A DNA stretch of 64,000 nucleotides from Sphaerolaimus hirsutus (GCA_964036195.1 OZ038455.1:3613855-3677854), one strand, 5' to 3'. Counted from the first letter of the stretch, positions 34,146 to 46,980 are shown. Numbers and translations are program-made. Notes: generated by a model not told the origin, from the sequence alone.

Positions 34146-34399
34146 ATTCAACTAATATCTCAGATCAGCACCCACGGGCTTATAAAAATACTGTAGAGTT
34201 CAGAACACCATTGTACCACCCTGTAACAGCCTGTTATCAAAAACTGTGATTTGAGGAGCATATAAAAACAGTGATTTGAGCTTTTTCAATCACTTTTTCA
34301 TGCAATTTTTATTGCAAACTGGCGGTGGAGCCAATAAACACAAAGAGCAAACAAGCTCCACCGTCAGACGCTGGGAACAAGGACCACCCGGTCCCTGAA

Positions 34400-36080
34400 A
34401 CAATAGTTCTACCGCTCACACTATTTCTGGCGCAGCTGCTTGTTTGGTTACCGGGGAGGGCACGTGGACGTACGCGGCGCTACGCAAAGACGGCAGTGGG
34501 TCTCAAACTTCCAGACACCTGGCGTGCTGCCCTTGGTTCTACGGCGCTGGCTGGAGCATCAGCACGTGTGCAAACACACCCGAAAAGGTGGCGCCGCTCT
34601 GTCTGGCAAGGTGTGATTTCTTACGGGTCAGTTTTTACAGTGTGGGCAACTTTTCTGGCTTGTTTTTTATGGGAACTTTTCAGAGTGGGAATATTTCCTA
34701 GAAAAATTGTGCTGAAAATATACATTTCACAAGGTAAAAAATTATTCCTGTCTAATGATGCCTAACATTTCGCGACTCTTAACATGTTTGGTTGGTTGCA
34801 CTGTGGTGACTAAAAAAATATCTCCTGAAGATGGGAAAAAATAAGAAAATTTCATAACGTAAGACACATAAATTTTTATCTTAATTTTACCCCCCCATTT
34901 CCACCAGGCACTTCGCGAAGACGGTAGCTGTAATCAGGACGCATCGACCACGGAAGAACAAACGACGAGTCCCATTGTGAAGTTTGCAGCTTGTGCAAAC
35001 AAACCCTCTCAGCTGGCGCAGGTCTGTCTAGCAGTGTGTGATTTCTTGGGGGGGGTCAGTTTTTACAGTGTGGGCAACTTTTCTGGGTGGTTTTTATGGG
35101 AACTTTTCACAGTGGGAATATTTCCTAAAAAAACATGCTGAAAATATACATTTCACTAGGTAAAAAAACTATTCCTGTCTAATGATGCCTAAAAAGTTGT
35201 TTCAGATATTTGAACTGTGTTTTTGGTTAGTTGCATTGTTATGACGAAAACACATTCACTGAAGATAGGAAAAATAGCCTAATGATGTCTAAAAATACGT
35301 CAGCAATCTTACCATTGCGTGTGGTGACAAAAATAAGGTCTGGTGTACCTCTGAAGGCTAAATGTAGAAAAAAATGATTTTTGCTGTCCTTTCTTACAAT
35401 TCACTAAATATAATTTACAAAGTACCCCCACCCCCACACCAAGACCTGTTCGCTTTGTGCCAGCGGTGCCGGTGCCAGACTTCGGAAACTTGTGCAAACA
35501 AACCGGCCCAGCTGGGGTCAGCTTGTCTACCAGAGTGTGATTTTTTTCAGGTCAGATTTTACAGTATGGGCAACTTTTCTGGGTTTATGTTTTTCAGAGT
35601 GGGGTATTTTACCAAAGCGTGGGTATTTCATGTTGAAAGGGGAATACATAGTATTTTGTATCAAAACATTAAGTTGCCTAATGATGTCTAAATTCCCAAA
35701 TGGTGTCTTACCATTGCGTGTGGTGACAAAATTAAGGTCTGGTGTACCTCTGAAGGCTAAATGTAGACCCAAAATTAACTATCATAAACTACGCTACAAA
35801 AGCAATGTAATTAACAAACTCTCCTAACCCCACACAGCACCGACGCCCCCCCATTGGCCGTTGGTGAACAGATTGGTAACTCGCGCTGGTTTTTCTGTGA
35901 GAGTGATATTTTCAGGCCAGTTTTTTCCAGGGTGGGGATTTTTACTGAGTAAAAAAATATTCCTGTCTAATGATGACTAAAAAATCCTGTGTCTGAACTG
36001 TGTTTGGTTAGTTGCATTGTTGTGACTAGAACGCATTCACTGAAGACAGGAGTATCTAGTTTCAATTCAACATTGCCTAA
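34400..36080. repeat. Diverged tandem array, about 3.5 units of about 430 bp
   Basis: Shared blocks recur in the same order: TTTTTACAGTGTGGGCAACT near 34637, 35052 and (variant) 35555; CTGTCTAATGATGCCTAA at 34749, 35176 and 35962; GGTTAGTTGCATTGTTGTGA near 34790, 35223 and 36005. The open frames inside (for example 34325-34765) change between units and do not look conserved. Confidence 0.75.
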
Positions 36081-36262
36081 TGATGAGATGCCTATGTCCA
36101 AGTACTTCAATCTGATGTTAAGATTGATTAAGTAGGTAGGATTTTTCAAATGTGAAGATAGTTGGTGGGATCTGAAGGCAATCATGCATAAAAAATTCTG
36201 AAGTTTAAAATGTTCATATGTAATATATTTGAGCAATTTTTAAATGCAGGGCGCCTCGCAGG

Positions 36263-36536
36263 CCAATTTCATTCTTCATTATTTACCATGTAGAAAGGAA
36301 AAGTCATGTACAATGTTGTATGAACTACTTAATATGGAGCACATTACTCCTAATTGTTGTGTGCCTACAGTATCATCTCTGTAAAAAAATTCTGGCTAGT
36401 GGGTGGTGGAGAGCAGAATATCAGAGTGTACTGAGAGCTCACAACCATTGCGGGTATTTGTTCCATATTAAGTGATCAACAACATTGTACATGGCATTTC
36501 TCTTTTTACATGGTAAATAATGAATAATGAAATTGG
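36263..36536. mobile_element. Foldback MITE (CCAATTTCATTCTTCATTAT arms)
   Basis: Arms of about 76 bp (36263-36338 and 36461-36536). It ends 25 nt before the start codon of the 690-aa gene, so it may occupy that gene's promoter or 5' UTR. Confidence 0.85.
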
Positions 36537-36560
36537 GTCCCTACATGACTGTTTGTAACA

Positions 36561-39500
36561 ATGGCTGACAATGTCACCAACACTGACACAGGTGAATTTA
36601 CAGGGGGGCATTTTTGAAAAATGTTTAAACACGAAAATAAGTATATCCTCTTTATACAGAAATAAAGGAGGAAAAATTGACTCTCGAAAGTGATTCAAAC
36701 AATCCCGGAAAGAAACCTGATGCGGGTACGTACATTATAAGTTAGGATATGTAAGAATATATAAGCTCAATGATGATAAACTAATACTGACGGCTATATG
36801 ATCATGATGACTTTTGCATCACTCTGAGAGCTTAGATTCAAACAATTTTGTATTTCTCTGCAATTTTCAAATATTCTCACACAGCTCCATTCAATGTGTT
36901 CAAAATTCCAAATCAACCAGTACGCTCTGTTCAAAAATCAAATGCACCGCGACCTGATTCCCCAACAGTTTGGCAACGGATCAATGTAGTGAGCTACCCG
37001 TTTCGGACAAATGTAGGGCGCGGCACTTTGCCCCATCCACTCGGAGGTGTTGGACGGGGAACATCAATTTATAAGGCGAGAAAATCTGTGCAAACACCAG
37101 GTCTGTAGAGCAAAAATCATTTTAATTATAAAATGTATTCTTGCGCTATCTTATATTTGTAGGGCAACATGAAACCGTTGTGACTGTAGGGCAAGCTGAA
37201 AAACGAACTCATTCAACAGGACCAACCCCCGCTGAAATACAATCACGGACATCTGAATGGGTCGAAGAACAGAATAATGCGTTAAGTTCAAGTTCTTCCG
37301 AGCGACCTGGGTTCAGACAAATCATTGAGAGTGAAAAAAATGTTACTGTGACCTCTCTGCCACCTTCAAAAGTTTTGAAAACTGCAAAAAAAAGGCAAAG
37401 AAAAAGCCGCTCGGGATCCAAAAAATCTCGGAAATCTAGCACTTCTGGCTCAAAATCTCGGAAATATAGCACTTCTGGCACAAAATCTCGGAAATCTACC
37501 ACTTCTGGCTCAAAATCTGGCAGTTCAAGGTCACCTTCACAGAGGTCCGATTACCATTTACGGTAATCTAATATAATTTACCCTAAAATAATCGCCTTAA
37601 CTCTAAAACAAATCATTTTTCAGTAAGCGAAATGAAGATGGGACTGTTCAGCGGTTGACTCTAGCTGATTTTAATATTCAAAGTGGGGATACTTCTGAGG
37701 ATTTTGAGGTGTTACATTTTTTTGATGAATACAAAATACAAAAATCACATAAATGTTTTTTTTCAGATTGAAAGTTCTGAACTGTCCCCTGCTTTAACGC
37801 GTGCACTTTATCTGAAGTCTTTAGCACAAGACAATTCTGGCGGTGCAGCATCATCTAGCAATGCCAAGGAATGTCTTTGTAGTATACGACATTAGTATTA
37901 AAAAAATATTTCCCTACATTTTTCAGGTCACCGAGGTGGCATCTGCAACTGGAGAAACCCCCACACCATCGAAAACAACAGCCAACCGCACACCCCACAA
38001 TGATACCCACCAAAACTCTGAGATCTCTACCAACCCTGGAAATTCTGACAAATCTGTTAAAAGCCCCAGCAAATCTATTGACCCAAAAAAGCAAGCTTCA
38101 ATTACAGTTGGCACTGAAAAAACCATTGCTTTGGGAACAGATTTATGTGGGGCACAAATAACTTCATCACAACCATTTGGTCCCCCAGCTGTTGGGATAC
38201 GCAATTTGCCTGAAATTTACCCACTGTTGAATGAGTCACTTAGTCCAAATGTGACATGTAAGATCAAAGTATTTTAGACTTTTTCCACAATAAAAAATTC
38301 AAAAAAAATTCCAAAAAATTTTAGATTCTCTGGCTGGGGAGTATGGAATGAAAATCCTCAGGCAAATTACGCCAGCACTGACAGCGGCACCTGGACTAAC
38401 AGTGAAAGGTCACAAAAGTTGCAAAGTGAAAAATTGTCGCTTTCATGAAACTGCACGCGGTGAAATGGATCAGGCACAAAATGCATTTTGTGAAAGCGAT
38501 GCAGCCTGCCAAGATGATAGGGAAATGACAGCTCGTAATTTTTCAAATTACCGTATTTCCTTGAAATACATGGTTTATTTTTTGGGGGAAAGTATTTATA
38601 GGTTGGGTGCTTTTTTGAAAAAAGTTTAGGGGTTTGAGGGTGTATTTTGGGGGAATACGGTAATCGAAGTTTCTAAATTTACTCCCAGCAAAATGTTTTG
38701 TATTCCTCATAGATGCGCAGTTTGTAAACCCTCCGATTATTTTGGCGAAAACACATGGGAATGATGAAAATCTGACGAAACGTTCAAAAAAAGTGAATGC
38801 GAAAACAATGCGAAAAACAGTGGAGCCCTATATTGCAAGAACACACAAACATCTGAAGCAAACATTACACCGCGAGCTGGGCATACCTGGCGTTACAAAG
38901 AACCACTTTTGTTCACACTGCAATTTACATGGGGAGGCAAATGCGCCAAAATCCTGGCAAGCAAGAGTTGTGGTAAATAAAACTTTTTTCATGGTTTTAA
39001 AATTATAACAATTTATATTGTGTAATTTTAAAACATTTTTTAGTCACATTCGGAAACGGCACTGGGGCAAACCCGAAACCGTGAACTTGTGGTTGGAGAT
39101 GTATGCGCTGTTAAAGAAACATTCAAAAAATTTCAAGATGAAATTATCATGCATGGTGTGATACTACATTTTTGAGCAATATTTTTTCGTTTTCATAATA
39201 TAAAAGTAGAAAAAAATTTTTTCACACAACTCAGATGATGCTCCAAATGGACGAAAATCACACATGCATGCATGTTTGCCAAATCGCGAAACTTGTCTGG
39301 AAAACGGTGAACAATGCACCACCACAGTTTTTCAGCAAGCTTTCATGACAGAATACCCATCCACAGATGGTACAGCGATAAATATGAGGTAAATACATTT
39401 TTATTAATTTTCTGGGGTAAAATTCAAAAATACTTATTTTTACTCAATTTTTTAGGTGTCATGGTGTCTGCCAAGAAAGCATGCGCGAACACAAACTGGT

Positions 39501-39561
39501 GATAATCCAAAGCTTTATAAAATATACATCAAATTCAATGTCAACTCATAATACTAAATAA
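36561..39561 (+). CDS. Orphan multi-exon protein with SR-type repeats and Cys/His clusters, about 690 aa
   Basis: Exons: 36561-36591, 36660-36725, 36885-37100, 37163-37562, 37624-37708, 37767-37868, 37927-38257, 38325-38534, 38713-38972, 39044-39155, 39235-39388, 39456-39561; every junction keeps phase, ending in TAA. The start is MADNVTNTDTG. Exon 4 has a Lys/Arg/Ser repeat block (KSRKYSTSGTKSRKS and neighbours) typical of nuclear proteins. Exon 7 is Ser/Thr/Pro/Asn-rich. Exons 8-11 carry paired Cys/His motifs (SCKVKNCRFHE, HFCSHCNLHG, MHACLPNRETC) that could bind zinc. There is no signal peptide or membrane span. Family unknown. The exon 6 donor reads AAG|GAATGT, one base from consensus, which may be a mutation or an assembly error. 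A MITE lies in intron 8. Confidence 0.72.
38550..38663. mobile_element. TACCGTATTT-family MITE in intron 8 of the 690-aa gene
   Basis: Begins TTACCGTATTTCCTTGAAAT and ends GGGGGAATACGGTAA. The donor lies 16 nt before the left end, so the element is internal to the intron. Confidence 0.8.
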
Positions 39562-39621
39562 ATGATTTTTTATTTAGACATAAAAATTACATTTTAATAT
39601 AAAAACTCAAATTTGATATTT

Positions 39622-39821
39622 NNNNNNNNNNNNNNNNNNNNNNNNNNNNNNNNNNNNNNNNNNNNNNNNNNNNNNNNNNNNNNNNNNNNNNNNNNNNNNN
39701 NNNNNNNNNNNNNNNNNNNNNNNNNNNNNNNNNNNNNNNNNNNNNNNNNNNNNNNNNNNNNNNNNNNNNNNNNNNNNNNNNNNNNNNNNNNNNNNNNNNN
39801 NNNNNNNNNNNNNNNNNNNNN
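39622..39821. other. Assembly gap (200 N)
   Basis: Exactly 200 N, a placeholder size. It starts 60 nt after the 690-aa gene. Confidence 0.99.
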
Positions 39822-39992
39822 TTTTTACTACCATACAGAGTAATTATTTATTATTGTTTAGGTAATGTCATAACGATCACTATTAGTCAAGGTGAATACA
39901 AAAAAACGTTGGCTTAAAAACAACAAATAAAAACGTGCGCACACTTTGTCAACTGTTCAGTGCTCAATGCATAAACAGGTAAATAAATACTA

Positions 39993-41446
39993 AACACCTT
40001 CCCGGACAAGTTCACCACCCATTTTTTTATTTCACTTCAGATGCAATATCTCTGGCTATGGGAACCGTATAAAGCTAATATTTGGTTGGTATATAGTCCT
40101 AACACTCCGCTACTCCGTATTGATGGGGGGAGGTGCGGCGACTCACTACAGAGTGGGTCGCCCTACATGCAAACATTTTTTTGGCTTTTTCCGTGTCCCA
40201 AACAAGTTCACCACTCACTTGATTGGCTACACTACGAGGGCCATATCTCCAGCTGTGTGGGCGATAGAAAGCTGAAATTTGGGGGATGTCTTGCAAACGA
40301 CCCCCTCTCACAATTCATCAGTGTGTGGCCGCCGACGACCCACTACAGCATGGGTCGCCGCATATAAAGTTGTTCATTTTTAAAAAACAACAAAAGTCTC
40401 CCAAACAAGTTCGCCATCCGTCTGCATTATAAAAAAATGTTGTGAGAATGTACCTGATATAAAATTGAATAACATTTGAACCCTAGTTCTGCTCATTAAA
40501 AATTTTTCAGTAGGGCACCCACCCCGTCCCATAAACAGCAGACTGAAAATTCCACTTTAAACCAATTTTTTGTTTCACACTTAAAAAGTTGGTTTACAAA
40601 GTTCATTAGGGAAGGGTTTAAGGTTCAAAGTTATGTAAACAACATAACCTCTAAAATGCCTGCATAAGGAAATTTATTTGGGGTGAATGAAAAAATGGAA
40701 ATTTTGTCAAATTTTGTTCCTGTGATGATGTCATTATGACACCATACTTTTCACCCCAAATAAATTTCCTTATGGAGGCATTTTAGAGGTCATGTTGTTT
40801 ACATAACTTTGAACATTGGACCCTTCCCTAATGAACTTTGTAAACCAACTTTTTAAGTGTGAAACAAAAAATTGGTTTAAAGTGAAATTTTCGGCCTGCT
40901 GTTTATGGGACGGGGTGGGTGCCCCACTGAAAAATTCTTAATGAGCAGAATTAGGGTTCAAATCTGACTCAATTTTATACCAGCTATGTTCTCACAACAT
41001 TTTTTATAATGCAGTTTGATGGCAAACTTGTTTGGGACGCTTGCGTTGTTTTGAAAAAAATGAACAACTGTACATGAAGCTATGCATACTGTAGTGGGTC
41101 GCTGGCAGGCAGCCCCACTGGTGAATTGTAAGGGGGGTTGTTGGCAAGACATCCCCCAAATTTCAGCGTCATACCAGCGTCACAGCTGGAGATACGACCC
41201 TCGAAGTGTAGCTAATCAAGTGGGTGGTGAACTTGTTTGGGACAGCAAAAAAGCCAAAAAAAATTGTTGCGTATAGGGCAACCCACCCTGCAGTGAGTCG
41301 CCCCACCTCCCCCCATTGAAGCAGAGTAGGAGGGTGTTACAACTTTATATATTCAAAGTTTCAGCTTAATAACACCCCCATAGAAGGATATATTACATCC
41401 GAAGTGAAATAAAAAATTGGGTGGTGAACTTGTCCGGGAAGGTGTT
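39993..41446. mobile_element. 1.45-kb full-length foldback element, copy 1
   Basis: Ends AACACCTTCCCGGACAAGTT and its exact complement, flanked by TA on both sides (likely TA target duplication). The halves are inverted copies of each other with the centre near 40715, and include CACCCCGTCCCATAAACAGC and its complement. Frames inside (such as 40041-40367) are not proteins. Copy 2 is at 49230-50691. Confidence 0.9.
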
Positions 41447-41674
41447 TAGATTCGGCTAAATGAAAAATTGGCCCAGTTAAGCATGTTTGTGTAAATAGTT
41501 TACAGCAGTCTCCAGCAACGAACTTTTATTAACCCGACACGTTTTTCGGACGACCCGACTCGCACTATACACTGGATGTCAACTGGTTTCCATGTCAATT
41601 CAGATATTAGTTGACGAGTCGCAGGGCTATCTAGTGCACATACGGAATGTGGAAAAGGAATTTGGTAAAATAAA

Positions 41675-42533
41675 TACCGTATTACCTCGAATTAACCCCC
41701 CCCCTTGAATTAACCCCCCCCCCCTCGAAATACCCCCCCCTAACTTTCGGCTGAGGAAATAATAAACCCCCCCCCTAAGATTGAGTGTAACGTGAACGTA
41801 CATGACAAATACTGCAGTTTGTGATCTGTACAATGCAGAACACACGTTAAAACTGATGATTAAGTGACGTTAGGGAAGGGTTTTTGTGTATACCGTATTT
41901 CCTCGAAATACCCCCCGGGGGGTGATTGTTTCATAGTGGTCCCGAGAGGGGGGGGTCAAACGAGGGGGGGGGGGGTATTTCGAGGGGGGGGGTTATTATT
42001 TCACAAGAAAATTTTCGAAAACCAAGTACGAAATTGTCGACTGAAACGTACGCAGACGTCGAAAAATGCAACAAAAACCGCCATTTATAAGGTTCTGTAG
42101 ACTAATATTAGTATGTAGATGGTATGTACACTGTTCTAACGTGATACCGACATTGTTTAAACGTGTGTTCTGCAGTACACTGAACACAAACTACAGTTAT
42201 TGTCATGTACGTTCCCTTTACACTCAATTTGGGGGGGGGGGTATTTCGAGGGGGGGGGGGGTGATTGTTTCATAGTGGTCTCGAGAGGGGGGGTATTTCA
42301 AGGGGGGGGGGGTATTTCGAGGAAATACGGTATACAGTTATATATGCGTATAAACACATATACATCAATGTAATTGTTCGATTTTTCTACGTCCGCGTAC
42401 GGGGAATTTCCGAAAATTTCTGGCGAAATAATAGACCCCCCCCCTCGAATAAACCCCCCCCTCGAATTATCCCCCCTCAAATTTTGCTGGCGAAATAATA
42501 AACCCCCTGGGGGTATTTCGAGGTAATACGGTA
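41675..42533. mobile_element. Nested TACCGTATTT-family MITEs
   Basis: The outer element 41675-42533 (TACCGTATTACCTCGAATTA ... CGAGGTAATACGGTA) contains an inner copy at 41891-42332 (TACCGTATTTCCTCGAAATA ... GAGGAAATACGGTA). Long C and G runs line both. The outer pair sits inside a further inverted flank (GTCAACTGG / GTTGAC blocks near 41575 and 42600). Confidence 0.8.
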
Positions 42534-42944
42534 TGTGCATTTGAAAAATCGTTCCGCGACCCGTCAACTAAAATCTCAATCGAACCCAATCGGCTCAGTT
42601 GACGCCCGATCTCATTGTCAACTAGCGTGTAATTAAATGTACTTTTTTCACGTGTCACAAATGTAGTTTTGATAGTTCACGTGTTCGTTACACTAATTCT
42701 AGAGGGGGTTTCTCCAGAGGGAGGAATATTTTTCGCCGCAACCTGTCAGGCGGGAAATTATCCGAAAGTGCGGGGTTACTCGAGGAAACACGAGAGTTAG
42801 GTTTATTGCCAATCACGTAAAATTTGTAATATTTACAATGCATCGGGCTGTCAAAAATGTGTGGGGTAAATCAAATTTCATCACAGCAGCATGAACGCAC
42901 ACTGCAATATCGTGCCCCTGCTCCTGGTCCAAAAGTCATAAAGC

Positions 42945-43268
42945 TACCGTATTTGCTTGAATATCCCCCTGGAATAATTCCCCCTCGAATAAGACCCCCG
43001 GTTAGACGAGTGAGGGAAAAAAAACTCCCCCGTTGAATAATTCCCCCTTAAGGCATATTATCAAGTTGTTTGTTCGATTTGAACAAAAATGGCATGTTAT
43101 GTTGTAATAGAGCATGTTTCGTGAAATGACTTGATAGAAATATTCTTGAAAATTTTAATGAAAAAATAATTACTCCCCATGAAAAATCCCCCCTTGAAAA
43201 GTTCCCCCCTCAAAAAGAGTCTGCCGGCATAATAATTCCCCAGGGGAATTTTTCAAGCAAATACGGTA
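42945..43268. mobile_element. TACCGTATTT-family MITE
   Basis: Begins TACCGTATTTGCTTGAATAT and ends TTCAAGCAAATACGGTA. C-rich stretches lie near both ends and the core is AT-rich. Confidence 0.85.
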
Positions 43269-43689
43269 TATAGCATACCATTACTATTTCCCATTAGCTA
43301 ATACCATGTTTTGATCATGACTCCTGAGCATGACAAAGAGCTTTTTAAAAAAATTGAATCATCGTGTAATCATGAATTAAATAAATATTTATGTCAATAA
43401 AAGGTCAATAAAAATGAGTGTATACATATGAGATTATTTTCAGTCATTTCATTATAGGTAAATATTTGTTTTGCTTTTAATGTCTTTTTTTATTCGTTTA
43501 ACTGAACACCATTAGATGTGCAAATCAAATGTTTGAAAAATAGGACATAAAGATTAGCTTCTTACTTGGGTACCATTGTTTGTGTGCAGCAATGAAAAAA
43601 GTGAAAAAAGTTAAAGGTAAACATGGCTGAAAGTTCAGCTAACTACTCAACGTGTGGTTTGAACAGCTTTCAATTATACGCGGCGGACA
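43269..43689. other. Intergenic AT-rich sequence, nothing recognised
   Basis: No credible frame, tRNA or repeat was seen. Confidence 0.6.
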
Positions 43690-43852
43690 TCACACTTAGT
43701 ATGAAAACCTACCATAACTCATCTGAATAATGAACCAAAAATTATACAGGTTTTTCATTATGATATTTCGTTTTTACTATGGAATATTTAATTACAAAAT
43801 TTATCACAAGATTTTATTTATTAAATTATGGTAGGTTTTCATACTAGGTGTG
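43690..43852. mobile_element. Small MITE with CACACTTAGTATGAAAACC termini, copy 2
   Basis: The partner of 8847-9034 in the opposite orientation. Both ends and the core match. Confidence 0.8.
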
Positions 43853-44103
43853 CTGTCCGCCGAGTATACCTCAAATGAAAATTTTGTTGGGGAAATTGTT
43901 TTGAGATTTTTTCAAGCGTAGCATAATTTCTCGGAGATTTACCTAATTATATGTATTTGCCAAATGACATAAGCGGTTTGATTTTACCTACTGTCTTTCT
44001 TGGAGAGAATTTCTCAATTCCATTTTATTTTCCAAAAAATTTTGAGACGCTCAAACACATTAATGTTCTATAAGAAGTATGATTGAGACGATAACACTTT
44101 CCC

Positions 44104-44273
44104 TATCGATATTCGATATATATTTTTCTGAAACTCGATATTTGATATCGATATCGATACTTGATATTCAATCTAAAAATAGTCGATAATCGATGTTTTC
44201 AAAATGTTCGATATCGATATTCGATATAAAAAATAGTCGATATCTGACATTCGATATTCGATACACAATATAC
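44104..44273. repeat. TCGATATCGATATTCGATAT simple repeat
   Basis: An imperfect array of ATCGAT/TCGATAT hexamers and heptamers over about 170 nt. Confidence 0.85.
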
Positions 44274-44299
44274 ATCATTCCAACCCTATAGAAGAATAA

Positions 44300-44740
44300 C
44301 AACATGCTGCAGACGGAGCGCTTTGTGCCATACCACCATGACGTTGTTCATCGCAGCAGTTCCGACAGCGTTAACGCTGCAACGCATGCGCCCAGCCCCA
44401 GTGTTAAAGGACACGGCCTAGTTAAATTTAGTAGCTGGCGCGGCCGGCCGCTATTTCATATTTGTTTTCCTATCATCAAATCAGCGCGACGTTTGTTTGC
44501 GCAGCCAGACCGGCCGGCCGCGTGCGCCGTTTGCGATTTGACGGAAGCGCGGCGAGCGCGCATGATATTGTTAGCCGCTAGTGAAACACGTTGGGCGGCG
44601 CGGGGTTAGGCTGGGCGGCCACAATGGTCCAACTGCACGCGCGCTCGCACAATGAGCCCCGCGAACGGGCCGTATCGTTGCGTATCCTCGTTCGTGTGCA
44701 GTTGCGTATCCACGATGTGTGGAATGGAATGTGCAGTTTG
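44300..44740. other. GC- and CpG-rich island without a recognisable gene
   Basis: The sequence changes sharply from AT-rich to GC-rich, with many CG pairs and two GGCCGGCCG blocks (44451 and 44511). Several frames are open, but none looks like a protein or has splice partners. It could be a CpG-island promoter, a repeat or foreign sequence. There is no evidence for a product. Confidence 0.4.
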
Positions 44741-45563
44741 TGCAAAACATTCCCATCCATTTGTTCATTCCATAAATCCTGGAATAAGATCCCAGGGGAG
44801 TTATTTTTGTCAGTTTGAGGGGGAGTTATTCTTGGGTGAAGTAATTTTTTAATCAGAAAACTTGTACTAAATTCATTCTTTAAATGCATTGTGCCATTCC
44901 ATGTCACCTAGGTATTTAACTGTTCAACCACAACATGAAGGTGTGTTTACACTGTGTAAATAATGTAAATTTACATTATGTAAATATCTGCTGTCACTGT
45001 TGGATGTTAACATTCCATTCTATTTTTCATTTCACACACTGAACTGCAGTTGCATTCAATGAATTAGCTGAGAAGTAAGTTAATTTTAGTTATCATTGAC
45101 AATTGTTTTTTTTTAAATTTTACAGCATCTTTTTCACTCAGGGGGAGTTATTCAAGTGGGTGGTCTTATTTGGGGATATATTGTAGTTAATTTCATATTT
45201 CCAATCATTATTTGATATGGCACATATCAAGGGTGGTGTGGTGCAATGGCCTTGTAGATTTGGGCCCCTGCATTGGTTCACATAAATAGACAGAAGATCA
45301 CTCCACAGGAGTGATAGAAGAATTTGCTGGGAGTTGTTTGCATTCAATATTGGGTAAAAATGACTAAAAAAAATAGGTTAAAAATATGTAAAAAATGTAT
45401 GTAGACACATAACCAAACATTAGTCAAAAATAAGCAATAAGGCACATGAACTAGTGGTTTTGAAGGTGAAAATGTGTGAAAAGAGTAGTAAATGTTCAAG
45501 GGCTTGTTTGTAGCTGAAAAGTTTGTCTTGGGATGAACATTAAACTGATGAGTGGCCTCTGTG

Positions 45564-46001
45564 AAGCCGAGATTAGAGCTCAGCATAAAATGATGACGTA
45601 AAATTAGGTAAGTCATAAAATTAATTAAATTGAGTGTCTATGATGCTATGGGTCTCCAATTTTTATTCTTCAATTTTTTTCATATTACATCATCATTTTA
45701 TGTCAGGGAACAAATTTTACATTTCATGTCAATGATTGCATGCAACCATTGACGTGAAATGTAAAATTTGTTCCCTGACGTAAAATGATGATATAAAATG
45801 AAAAAAATTGAATTTTGCAATTTGCTCCAGTTGTTGCTGGACACTCCATTTGATAACACTCAGTATCGGTCACAATTAAGGTATTGATACATATATTATC
45901 CATTAAAAATTGGAGACCCATAGCATCATCCACACTCATTTGAACTAATTTTATGACATCATTTTACATCATCATTTTACGCTGAGCTCTAATCTAAGCT
46001 T
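45564..46001. mobile_element. Palindromic MITE, copy 2 (full length)
   Basis: Ends AAGCCGAGATTAGAGCTCAG and CTGAGCTCTAATCTAAGCTT. The core folds back around GATTGCATGCAACCATTGACG. The right half matches 8280-8412. Confidence 0.85.
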
Positions 46002-46900
46002 GAAAAATATATAGCCATAGCGTTTGAGGGATGCCACCCTGTTGACCCTTGGGATGGTGTGCACACTTTATTGGACCATTTCATTCAATTAATTGTATAG
46101 CAATAAGTCACTCGAGTTTACAAGCTTTTACCATGTAGCAACTATCGAAACAATGGTGTTCAGATGTATCCAATAGCAGATGTATTTACCTTACCATTCA
46201 TAATGACGGATACGCAACGATACTGCGAAAGCTAAGTTTGCTTAACAAGCTCGCTGCCGGCCGACCATCGTGGATTACACAATCACCGGAATTAGAAACC
46301 GCAGTACCGAATGAATCTGCCAACTGGCAAAAAAAACTCACATTTTGCGGCTGAAATTATTGGTTCAATGCGTCTGCGTCATGAACTAATCAACTGTTCG
46401 CGGTTGACCGCTTGCTTGACTGATTCGCAAATTTATGCAAATGAGAATATCTAGTTTAAAAGAAGATAGACTGATGGTAAAAATAGATCAATGAATACAC
46501 TTTTGTGTACCTAATACATACACAAAAGTCAAACGTTTCCCAATTTTGTCTTGTGAATGACAAGCCGGGAGATTTGAGCGTGGGAAGGGATGCTGGCAGG
46601 CGTGGCGGCGTGGGAAGCAGAGCAGAAAGCGCATTTACGTTTACCCACAATACATATACTCGGCGGACCGCAAAGTATGCGCCCAAAATTATTTATGTCT
46701 TGGTCGATAACGCGCGAGCTGGATACTTATGTATGCACTTTCATAAAAAGAAAAATATTTTTAAAAAAGAAACAGGCGGAGTCGCGTACAAACGAGGAAT
46801 GTTTTTTCCCATCATGTGTTTTCTTTTTTTTGCTGGAATTATTTTTATTTATTCGCTCAGCCCCCCCCCCTCTAAAATTTTACCTACAGAGTGCCGGAAT
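46002..46900. other. Intergenic sequence, no gene found
   Basis: The frames at 46505-47074 and 46456-46686 overlap on opposite strands and end in simple repeats. I see no domain or splice structure. Confidence 0.5.
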
Positions 46901-46904
46901 GGCG

Positions 46905-46980
46905 CCATAGCGCCATGGCGCTGGCGCCTTCACTTGACGCCATGCCATGGCGCCATCGGCGTTGACGCTGGCGCCATGAA
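46905..46980. repeat. GGCGCCATGGCGCC cluster
   Basis: GGCGCCAT or its complement occurs about seven times in 75 nt, making overlapping small palindromes. Confidence 0.8.

Noticed and set aside
34325..34765. 146-aa frame (+) in the diverged tandem array
   Set aside because: The frame is not kept in the neighbouring repeat units, and no domain or splice structure is visible.
40041..40367. 108-aa frame inside the foldback element, and similar ones at 49074 and 50215
   Set aside because: They arise from the palindromic element's repeat sequence. The same frames are broken in the other copy.
44304..44907. Several overlapping frames in the GC-rich island
   Set aside because: High GC makes long chance frames likely. 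None has a motif, splice partner or conserved feel.
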